NCBI GenBank assembly: GCA_038246545.1
Contig: JBBRVW010000056.1
Coordinates: 1-20,223 of the forward strand
DNA from: JBBRVW01 sp038246545
Lineage (GTDB): Bacteria; Actinomycetota; Actinomycetes; JACCUZ01
Direction: 5' to 3'
DNA length: 20,223 nt
Shown here: piece by piece, positions 13,780-19,598 of the stretch
How positions within the stretch are numbered: position 1 is the first letter of the stretch
Layout: each line of letters begins with the position of its first letter
The notes under the pieces: generated by a model
What the model was told of the DNA's origin: nothing
Seen by the model: the letters and a program-made list of their open reading frames with translations, nothing else
Databases searched by the model: none
Position numbers and translations under genes: made by a program

Positions 13780-15027
13780 TCAGCCGAGGCGAGCGCGCTC
13801 GTCGGTGCACCAGGCACCGATGAGGCCGCGGTAGTGCGCGACGAACTGGTCGTGCTCGTGCGGCGGGAAGGTGGTCGTGACGGTCTCCACGAGCACCCGG
13901 TCGAAGTCGCCGGACTCGAAGTAGGCGAGCGCCTTGTCGTCGAGGTCGGTGAGCCGGGACGCGCAGAAGTCGAGGTAGCGCTCGCTGTCGAAGTAGTCGT
14001 CGGCCTGCCGGGAGTACGCCGCGAGCTTCTCCTCGTAGGACAGGTCGGAACGGTCGGCGATCGCGAACCACGGGGCCGGGTCGACGTGCGGCGAGGGGAC
14101 CCGACCGGTCGCGGTGCAGAACGTCGACCACTTCACCAGCGCCTTCATCGCCCAGGGGAAGTAGTAGTGCAGCGACGTGATGGCGACGTCCGGGCAGGCG
14201 TTCGCGTAGTCGATGGGGTGCACGTCGGTGCCCTTGACGAGGGTCTCGCAGGAGTTGAACTCCCAGCGGAAGAACGCGTTGACGATCCGGCCGATCGACA
14301 GCACCTCGGCCCCGGTCTCGGGAGAGAGGAAGTCGTGCGAGATGGAGTACCGGCCGTGCATCGGCTGGTCCGGGTCGAAGTTCATCACCATCGTCTCGGC
14401 GCCGATAGACAGCGACCGGGCGAAGACGTCGTAGCTCTCGACGGACGCCTGCAGGTGCATCAGCATCTCGCCGGACTCGTCGTAGGCGCGGTGCAGCTCG
14501 TCGACGTCGCGGATCCGCGAGACACCTCGCCAGGCTCCGCCGTCGTAGGGCTTCATGAAGAGCGGGAAGCCGACCTTCGAGGCGACGGCCTCGAGGTCGA
14601 ACGGCCGGTTGTAGCGCTCGGCGGTGTAGGCGTACTTCGTGTGGTCGACCGGGTTCTTGTACGGCACCAGCGCCGTCTCCGGCACCTTCAGGCCGAGCCG
14701 CATCATGGCGCAGTAGGCGGCGTGCTTCTCCATCGCCTGGAACGTGAACGGCGAGTTGAGCAGGTAGACGCCGTCCATCAGCGCGACCTTCTTCAGCCAC
14801 TCGCGCGGGTGGTAGTACCAGTAGGCGAGCCGGTCGATGACCAGGTCGTACGACGGCTGGTACCGCAGGTCGAACGGCTCGATCGTGATGCGCTCGACGT
14901 CGTAGGAGTGCACCGTGCCGGAGCCGTCCTCGACCGGTCCGACCCGACGGACGAGGTCCTCGAAGACGGTGGGCCAGTCGTTCTCGGTGCCCAGCAGCAG
15001 CCCGATGAGGTGCCGGGAGTCGCTCAC
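13780..15027 (-). CDS. ATP-grasp family ligase-like protein
   Basis: This 415-residue protein is read as an ATP-grasp enzyme. A pre-ATP-grasp region comes first, then the nucleotide-binding lysine region VASKVGFPLFMKPYDGGAWRGV (about residues 149-170, with the invariant Lys and a Gly-rich loop), then further ATP-grasp strands including ETMVMNFDPDQP and the acidic VDPAPWFAIADRSD segment. Such enzymes activate a carboxylate as acyl-phosphate and join it to an amine or thiol. The GTG at 15027 has AAGGA 7-8 bases upstream, and a TCGACA-N18-TACGGT promoter precedes it. The remnant at 13457 follows in the same unit. Substrates are unknown. Proximity to a GCS2-like ligase and two esterases suggests an amide- or peptide-type metabolite. 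Confidence 0.8.
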   Translation of the reverse strand: MSDSRHLIGLLLGTENDWPTVFEDLVRRVGPVEDGSGTVHSYDVERITIEPFDLRYQPSYDLVIDRLAYWYYHPREWLKKVALMDGVYLLNSPFTFQAMEKHAAYCAMMRLGLKVPETALVPYKNPVDHTKYAYTAERYNRPFDLEAVASKVGFPLFMKPYDGGAWRGVSRIRDVDELHRAYDESGEMLMHLQASVESYDVFARSLSIGAETMVMNFDPDQPMHGRYSISHDFLSPETGAEVLSIGRIVNAFFRWEFNSCETLVKGTDVHPIDYANACPDVAITSLHYYFPWAMKALVKWSTFCTATGRVPSPHVDPAPWFAIADRSDLSYEEKLAAYSRQADDYFDSERYLDFCASRLTDLDDKALAYFESGDFDRVLVETVTTTFPPHEHDQFVAHYRGLIGAWCTDERARLG

Positions 15028-15054
15028 GCTCAGTCCTTCCGTCCGGTGCCTGGA

Positions 15055-15084
15055 ACCGTAGTGAGCGGCAGTCGCGGCTGTCGA
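15055..15084 (-). promoter_or_regulatory. Promoter of the ATP-grasp gene
   Basis: On the minus strand TCGACA (15084-15079, 5 of 6 to TTGACA) is followed after 18 bases by TACGGT (15060-15055, TAnnnT). A start near 15048 would leave a leader of about 20 bases holding the AAGGA ribosome site of the GTG at 15027. Confidence 0.6.
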
Positions 15085-15089
15085 CAGCC
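15076..15089. promoter_or_regulatory. 14-bp perfect palindrome between divergent genes
   Basis: GGCTGTCGACAGCC is a perfect palindrome in the 75-base gap between the ATP-grasp and HipA-like genes. It covers the -35 box of the minus-strand promoter and ends one base before the -10 box of the plus-strand gene, so one bound dimer could control both directions. The cognate regulator is not identifiable. Confidence 0.5.
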
Positions 15090-15090
15090 C

Positions 15091-15096
15091 TAGGGT
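15091..15096 (+). promoter_or_regulatory. -10 element for a leaderless hipA-like transcript
   Basis: TAGGGT (TAnnnT) lies 6 bases before the GTG at 15103, the geometry of a leaderless transcript. There is no Shine-Dalgarno upstream of that GTG, which supports the reading. No clear -35 box was found, and the palindrome at 15076-15089 abuts this element. Confidence 0.5.
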
Positions 15097-15102
15097 TGGG
15101 CC

Positions 15103-15870
15103 GTGCTGCCCCAGGTGACCGCCACCCGCTACGTGACGCCGCTGCGCGAGGGCGGGTCGCTGCCGGGCCTGATGGAGGCCGACGACCTCGGGACCTACGT
15201 CGTGAAGTTCCACGGTGCCGGGCAGGGTCGCAAGACCCTTGTGGCAGAGGTCGTCTGCGCCCGGCTGGCGCGCGGCCTGGACCTCGACACCCCCGACCTG
15301 GTGCTGGTCGACGTCGACCCCGGCCTGGCGCCGGCGGAGCCCGACGAGGAGGTGCAGGACCTGCTCCGCGCGAGCCCGGGTCTCAACCTCGGCGTCGACT
15401 ACCTGCCGGGGGCGCTCGAGGTCGATGCCCGCGAGGTCGACCCGGCCCTCGCGTCTCGGATCCTCTGGTTCGACGCGCTGATCGGCAACGTGGACCGCTC
15501 CTGGCGCAACCCGAACATGCTGCTCTGGCACGGCCGGGTCCGGCTGATCGACCACGGCGCGGCCCTGATCTTCCACCACTCGTGGTCCGGGGTGGCTGCC
15601 TCGACCACCCGGGCGTACGACGCCACCACGCACGCCCTCGCGGCCGTGGCCGCCGGTGTCGACGAGGCCGATGCGGTCCTGGCGCCCCTGGTGACCCCGC
15701 AGCTGCTGGGTGCGGCCCTGGCGGAGGTCCCCGACGAGTGGCTCGTCGGGGAGCCGGGCTTCGACTCGCCGGACGCCGTGCGCGCGGCGTACGCGGAGCA
15801 GATGGGCGGTCGGCTAGCCGCCCGCGACTCCTGGCTGCCCGGGCTGCGGTCGCTGCGGGCGGCGTCGTGA
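15103..15870 (+). CDS. HipA-family kinase
   Basis: This 255-residue HipA-like kinase has candidate ATP lysine Lys35 in TYVVKF, a catalytic loop GNVDRSWRNPNML at 128-140 (Asp131) and a metal-binding DHG at 150-152. It is shorter than toxin HipA (about 440 residues) and lacks the N-terminal subdomain, as in the actinobacterial HipA-family kinases paired with DUF3037. The next gene starts by GTGA overlap, so the two are translated together. Serine/threonine kinase activity is inferred from the intact residues. Whether it is a toxin, and what it phosphorylates, cannot be read from the sequence. It lies divergent to the ATP-grasp gene and may share a palindromic operator with it. Confidence 0.85.
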   Translation: MLPQVTATRYVTPLREGGSLPGLMEADDLGTYVVKFHGAGQGRKTLVAEVVCARLARGLDLDTPDLVLVDVDPGLAPAEPDEEVQDLLRASPGLNLGVDYLPGALEVDAREVDPALASRILWFDALIGNVDRSWRNPNMLLWHGRVRLIDHGAALIFHHSWSGVAASTTRAYDATTHALAAVAAGVDEADAVLAPLVTPQLLGAALAEVPDEWLVGEPGFDSPDAVRAAYAEQMGGRLAARDSWLPGLRSLRAAS

Positions 15871-16259
15871 CCGAGCGGGCCCCGTTCGAGTACGCCGTCC
15901 TGCGGGTGGTACCCCGCGTCGACCGGGGCGAGTCGATGAACGCCGGGGTCCTGCTCTACTGCCGGTCCCGTGCCTTCCTCGATGCCCGCGTGCACCTCGA
16001 CGTCGCCCGGCTGCAGGCCCTCGACCCCACCGCAGATCCCGTGGCGGTGGAGCACGCGCTGCGCACCGCCGCCGGCGTGTGCGCGGCCGACGCGGACGCC
16101 GGACCGGCGGGGGAGGAGGACCCGGGGAAGCGGTTCCGGTGGCTCACGGCGCCGCGCAGCACCGTTGTGCAGCCGGGCCCGGTGCACACCGGGCTGACCG
16201 CCGATCCCCAGGTGGACCTCGACCGCCTGCTCGAGCGCCTGGTGCTGCCGGCCACCTGA
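15867..16259 (+). CDS. DUF3037 family protein, HipA-kinase partner
   Basis: This is a 130-residue protein. Its N-terminus FEYAVLRVVPRVDRGESMNAGVLLYCRS (residues 6-33, abbreviated by family as Y-x-V-x-R-x-x-P-x6-E-x-x-N-x-G-V) is the DUF3037 hallmark. The GTG start overlaps the HipA-like TGA by 4 bases. DUF3037 genes repeatedly sit next to short HipA-family kinases, so the pair is probably one functional unit, with DUF3037 as regulator, antitoxin or substrate adapter. That role is inference; the domain has no known activity. It ends 27 bases from the convergent esterase gene. Confidence 0.85.
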   Translation: MTERAPFEYAVLRVVPRVDRGESMNAGVLLYCRSRAFLDARVHLDVARLQALDPTADPVAVEHALRTAAGVCAADADAGPAGEEDPGKRFRWLTAPRSTVVQPGPVHTGLTADPQVDLDRLLERLVLPAT

Positions 16260-16286
16260 GGTAGGGGGCTGGGTCCCGTCGCGCCG

Positions 16287-17027
16287 TCAGCAGAAGCGCG
16301 GAAGGTGGTGCGCCAGCTGGCGGCGCCACGACTCCCAGTCGTGCGGCACGTCGTGCCCCCAGACGTCGAGGTCGTGCGGGACGCCCTTGTCCGCGAGCAC
16401 GCCGGCGAACGCGCGGGTGCTCGGGAGGGCACGGGTGGGATCGACCTCCCACGCCCCCTGGCCCACGACCAGGGTCAGGTGGACGGTGCGGCGCAACCAC
16501 TCCAGGTGGTCGCCGTGCAGGTTGCCGACGTAGTCCATCGGGTTGTGGAAGTACGACGCGTCGCCGCGGTCCCCCCAGGCGTCCCACTCCGAGGGGTCGT
16601 AGCTGCCGGACAGGCAGATCGCCCGGGGGAAGACGTGCGCGTGGCGCAGCGCGATGTTGGCCGCGTGGTAGGCGCCCAGGCTGCAGCCGACGCTGAGCAG
16701 CGGCTGCAGGCCACCGGAGTCACCGTGCACGAACGACACGACGTGCTCCAGCACCCACCGCTCGTACTCGCCGTGCACCTGCGCGCGCCGCTCCAGCGGG
16801 ACCGAGCTGTCGGACCAGGTGGACGCGTCGGCGGAGTCCACGCAGTACAGCTTGATCCGACCGGCGTCGAGCAGGGACCGGACGGCGTCGACCATGCCGT
16901 TGTTCTCGAAGTCCTGCGCGCGGCCCGCCTCGGACGGGAACACGACCACCGGCCGGCCCCAGTGCCCGTGGACAGCGACCTGGCCGCGGAAGCCGTCGGG
17001 CGTCCCAAGCTCGACGGTGCGGGTCAC
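16287..17027 (-). CDS. Alpha/beta-hydrolase esterase (COG4947-like)
   Basis: This 246-residue alpha/beta hydrolase has its nucleophile elbow GCSLGAY at 114-120 (Ser116). A candidate catalytic His is His225 or His229 in VWGHDVPHDW. Conserved family text includes RPVVVFPSEAGRAQDFENNG at 25-44, PMDYVGNL at 163-170 and WRRQLAHHLP near the C-terminus. There is no signal peptide, so it should act in the cytoplasm. The GTG start overlaps the stop of the upstream esterase gene by 4 bases, giving a two-gene hydrolase operon. Substrate is unknown. An ester or amide product of the nearby ligases is a reasonable guess. Confidence 0.83.
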   Translation of the reverse strand: MTRTVELGTPDGFRGQVAVHGHWGRPVVVFPSEAGRAQDFENNGMVDAVRSLLDAGRIKLYCVDSADASTWSDSSVPLERRAQVHGEYERWVLEHVVSFVHGDSGGLQPLLSVGCSLGAYHAANIALRHAHVFPRAICLSGSYDPSEWDAWGDRGDASYFHNPMDYVGNLHGDHLEWLRRTVHLTLVVGQGAWEVDPTRALPSTRAFAGVLADKGVPHDLDVWGHDVPHDWESWRRQLAHHLPRFC

Positions 17028-18118
17028 GGCCGCATCTCGAGCCCGGGGCGGTGGTGCCTCTCCACCTCGCGCAGCAGGCCGGTCAGGCCCGGGTCGAGGG
17101 CGTCCCGCCACGCGGTGTAGCTGTGCACGTCGCGCACCTCGCGCAGCATCACGTCGTAGTCCTGGGCGGCCAGCGCCCGGGCCATGATCCGGTTGTTGGC
17201 CAGGTTCTCCTCCAGCGTCCCGCAGGTCATCACGGTGGGGACCGGCCGTGGGTGGCCGGGGGCCCGCAGGACGCTGTCGACACTGCGCACCACCCGGTCG
17301 TAGCGCGCGAAGCGGCGCTCGTGCGCATCGTGCCGGGGGTGGAAGAACGAGCCGGACTGGAGGAACAGCGCGTCCAGCGCCGACGGGTCGAACCGCTGGG
17401 CGTGCAGCATGGCCAGCGCGCCCAGGCTGGCGCCGACACCCACCGCCGCCGACACCGCGGTCTCCAGGCGCAGTCGGGGGAGCACAGCCAGGCACAGCGC
17501 CCGGGTGTACGCCCCGTCGGCGGAGTAGCGCTCGTCCCGGTGCCCCGGCCCCAGGAGGGCGGCCCGCACCGGCGGCAGCTCACCGGCGGCGGCCAGTGCT
17601 GCGAGGTAGGTCGTGAGGCGGGCGAGCTCGTCGTACTCCGGGCCGTCGTGCACGACCAGGAGCAGCGCCGGCGTCGCCGCCGCGAGCCCGGCCGGGCTCC
17701 ACAGCGTGACGGGGACGTCGGCGTCGAGGGAGCGAACGGTGACCGTGAGGTCGCGGCGCGTCCCTTCCGGAGCCGGCAGCTGCAGCCACGCCGGCGGCCG
17801 GTAGCCGGGGAGCTCGAGCACCGACTTGTCCCCGAACGCACCGCCGACCCACAACTGGTTCGCCGGGTCGGTGCGCCAGCTCTGGCTGCCGTCGGCGGCC
17901 GTGACCTGGAAGAGGTACTCCATCCGGTCCACCTCGGGCCGGTCGACCTCCAGCACCCAACAGTCGCCCTGGCGCACGAAGTCCAGCAGGGCACCCGGGA
18001 TCCGCACCTCCTGGTACAGCCGGACCCGGCACAGCTCGTGGTCGGGGTCGTCGAGCCGGAAGGTGACCGTCCGCTCGCCGACGACCGGTCCCGACAGGGA
18101 CGCGCGGTCGGTGGGCAT
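17024..18118 (-). CDS. Enterochelin-esterase-like (Fes/esterase D) alpha/beta hydrolase
   Basis: This 364-residue protein has an N-terminal beta-sandwich (about 10-110, including MEYLFQVTAADGSQSWRTDP and NQLWVGG), as in CBM48/Fes-N domains. An esterase-D-type hydrolase domain follows, with LLLVVHDGPEY at 152-162, the nucleophile elbow GVGASLGAL at 227-235 (Ser231) and a C-terminal catalytic His332 in VHSYTAWRDAL. Fes enzymes hydrolyse cyclic trilactone siderophores, but no siderophore synthesis or uptake gene is in view, so that substrate is not supported. The ATG at 18118 begins MPTDRAS. It is first in a coupled operon with the COG4947-like esterase. Confidence 0.85.
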   Translation of the reverse strand: MPTDRASLSGPVVGERTVTFRLDDPDHELCRVRLYQEVRIPGALLDFVRQGDCWVLEVDRPEVDRMEYLFQVTAADGSQSWRTDPANQLWVGGAFGDKSVLELPGYRPPAWLQLPAPEGTRRDLTVTVRSLDADVPVTLWSPAGLAAATPALLLVVHDGPEYDELARLTTYLAALAAAGELPPVRAALLGPGHRDERYSADGAYTRALCLAVLPRLRLETAVSAAVGVGASLGALAMLHAQRFDPSALDALFLQSGSFFHPRHDAHERRFARYDRVVRSVDSVLRAPGHPRPVPTVMTCGTLEENLANNRIMARALAAQDYDVMLREVRDVHSYTAWRDALDPGLTGLLREVERHHRPGLEMRP

Positions 18119-18233
18119 CCGGCAACTTTAGGGCCGCCGAGGTCCCGGACGGCGGCCACCAGGAGGGCACGGCGTGGTGCGGGGGCGCGCCATCGACAAC
18201 CTGAGCCGGCAGCTCGCGAGCTGATCGCTGGTC

Positions 18234-18330
18234 TCAGGTGTCGAGGAGACCGCGGGGCGCCAGCTCGGCCCGCAGCCGCGCGACCGAGCTGTACTGCACC
18301 GCCGCCGCAGGTCCTCGCCAGGGGGACGAT
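18234..18330 (-). pseudogene. Possible C-terminal remnant of an unidentified gene
   Basis: In the 292-base gap before the SRPBCC gene, one minus-strand frame ending at the TGA at 18234 reads AAAVQYSSVARLRAELAPRG, then LLDT. This is more protein-like than the other frames and has a normal Leu/Arg/Glu helix composition. No start codon or domain lies upstream in a plausible context, and the frame then runs antisense through the SRPBCC gene. It may be the tail of a deleted gene. The family is not recognised and chance is possible. Confidence 0.25.
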
Positions 18331-18341
18331 CGATAAGGCGC

Positions 18342-18397
18342 AATGAATGGTTGCGCAAGTGGGATCCGTCGGCTAGCCTCATGCGCAACCAAACATT
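18342..18397 (+). promoter_or_regulatory. Operator-like inverted repeat around the SRPBCC-arsR promoter
   Basis: Two 16-base arms, 18342-18357 and 18382-18397, match as an inverted repeat at 14 of 16 positions. The inner ten (TGGTTGCGCA / TGCGCAACCA) are perfect. The spacer is 24 bases. The left arm contains the -35 box and the right arm starts 2 bases after the -10 box, so a bound dimer pair would block polymerase. The ArsR-type regulator encoded in the same operon is the obvious candidate ligand. Confidence 0.7.
18351..18379 (+). promoter_or_regulatory. Promoter of the SRPBCC-ArsR-SRPBCC operon
   Basis: TTGCGC (18351-18356) and TAGCCT (18374-18379) are separated by the optimal 17 bases. 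The start point would be near 18386, leaving a short leader with an AGGAGG ribosome site (18400-18405) before the ATG at 18411. Confidence 0.65.
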
Positions 18398-18410
18398 GCA
18401 GGAGGCGGAC

Positions 18411-18872
18411 ATGGAGCTCGGGACCATCGAGCGCGAGATCTACGTGGAGGCGGCGCCCGAGATCGTCTTCGATGTGGTGAGCAGTCCCGAGCACCTGAAG
18501 CAGTGGTGGCCGGACGACGCGCGGTACGAGCCGACGCCCGGGTCGACGGGGGAGATCGTTTTCGGTGACCCCGGGGCCGGTGGGCCCGTGGTGCCGTTCA
18601 CCGTCGTCGACGTGAGCCCGCCACGCACGTTCGCGTTCCGCTGGACGCACCCGGCCGACCAGGACGCGACGGAGGGGAACTCGCTGCTGGTGACCTTCGA
18701 CCTGACGCCGTCGCGCGGCGGGACGTTGCTCAGGATGACCGAGACCGGTTTCCGCGAGATGGGCTGGGAGGTCGCCGTCCTCGAGCAGCAGTACCAGGAG
18801 CACGTCACCGGCTGGGAGTTCTACCTGCCGCGGCTGGCTCCGTACGTCGCGACGCTCGAGCTGCGGCCGTGA
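18411..18872 (+). CDS. SRPBCC / AHSA1-like ligand-binding protein
   Basis: This 153-residue START-like (SRPBCC, AHSA1) protein has the usual opening IEREIYVEAAPEIVFDVVSSPEHLKQWW (abbreviated; residues 6-33), the central strand FTVVDVSPPRTFAFRW and a long C-terminal helix WEVAVLEQQYQEHVTGWEFYL. The start is the ATG at 18411 with AGGAGG 5 bases upstream; earlier in-frame ATGs lie in the promoter. The fold makes a hydrophobic cavity, but no ligand can be named. The gene overlaps arsR by 4 bases. Such ArsR/SRPBCC pairs are common in actinobacteria and are thought to form stress- or ligand-responsive units. Confidence 0.88.
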   Translation: MELGTIEREIYVEAAPEIVFDVVSSPEHLKQWWPDDARYEPTPGSTGEIVFGDPGAGGPVVPFTVVDVSPPRTFAFRWTHPADQDATEGNSLLVTFDLTPSRGGTLLRMTETGFREMGWEVAVLEQQYQEHVTGWEFYLPRLAPYVATLELRP

Positions 18873-19219
18873 GCGACGCCGTCGCCGAGCAGGTCGACGA
18901 CGACCTCTGGTCCGCGATCGGGGACCCCACCCGGCGCCGGCTGCTCGACCTGCTGCTCCTCGGCGGTGACGGCACCGCGACGACGCTGGGCCGGCAGCTG
19001 CCGGTCACCCGTCAGGCGGTGTCCAAGCACCTCGTCGTCCTCGACCGGGTCGGCCTGGTCCGCGCGACGCCGGCGGGCCGGGAGAAGCGGTACCGGGTGG
19101 ACGACGACCAGCTCGCCCGCGCCGCAGCCCAGCTGTCGTCGGTGGGATCGGCATGGGACGCCCGGCTGCAGCGGATCAAGCGGATCGCCGAGACGATCCA
19201 GCGCACCCAGCAGGACTGA
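18869..19219 (+). CDS. ArsR-family winged-helix transcriptional regulator
   Basis: This 116-residue winged-helix regulator has IGDPTRRRLLDLLL at 17-30, helix-turn-helix TATTLGRQLPVTRQAVSKHL at 36-55 (recognition helix VTRQAVSKHLVVL) and the wing VRATPAGREKRYRV at 64-77. It lacks the CxC metal-binding motif of metal-sensing ArsR proteins, and there is no cysteine in the chain, so it is the SdpR/ligand- or protein-coupled kind rather than a metalloid sensor. The GTG start overlaps the SRPBCC stop (GTGA). It probably represses its own operon through the inverted repeat at 18342-18397. Confidence 0.92.
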   Translation: MSDAVAEQVDDDLWSAIGDPTRRRLLDLLLLGGDGTATTLGRQLPVTRQAVSKHLVVLDRVGLVRATPAGREKRYRVDDDQLARAAAQLSSVGSAWDARLQRIKRIAETIQRTQQD

Positions 19220-19276
19220 CAGCAGGACTGAGAACAGAACTGACCGGGAGGACGGACGAGCACAAGGAGGATCGAG

Positions 19277-19552
19277 ATGGTGGACATCCTGCACCGGGTC
19301 GGAGTCATGACCTCGACACCGGAGAAGGTGTACGACGCCCTGACGACGGTCGAGGGCCTGGCCGGCTGGTGGACCGAGAACACCCAGGGCAGCGGCAAGG
19401 TCGGTGGGGTCCTCGAGTTCCGGTTCCCTCCGGTCGGAGGCTTCGACATGGAGGTCGTCGAGCTGCGGCCGTCCGAGCGGGTGGAGTGGCGGGTGGTCGA
19501 CGGCCCCGAGGAATGGGTCGGCACGACGATCGGCTGGGACCGGCAACTGTAA
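19277..19552 (+). pseudogene. C-terminally truncated SRPBCC domain protein
   Basis: This 91-residue protein starts with an excellent AAGGAGG site (19264-19270) 6 bases before the ATG. It follows the SRPBCC family closely: MVDILHRVGVMTSTPEKVYD, then TTVEGLAGWWTENTQGSGKVGG, VLEFRFPP, and VDGPEEWVGTTIGWD. It then ends abruptly as RQL and TAA where homologues continue for about 55 residues, including the C-terminal helix that closes the cavity. The DNA after 19545 is locally AT-richer and does not encode the missing part in any frame. A deletion or recombination breakpoint is inferred. The product may be non-functional. Confidence 0.75.
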
Positions 19553-19598
19553 ATCAACTAACTACACGCGCCACTAGGAGACGACCCGAGTCGGCGGT

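Noticed and set aside
15103..16259. Classical HipBA toxin-antitoxin module
   Set aside because: The kinase is the short form without the N-terminal HipA subdomain, and its partner is DUF3037, not a helix-turn-helix HipB, so calling it HipBA would be wrong.
17024..18118. Siderophore-release function for the Fes-like hydrolase
   Set aside because: The fold and Ser/His are present, but there are no siderophore synthetase, transporter or iron-regulator genes nearby, so the specific substrate is not supported.
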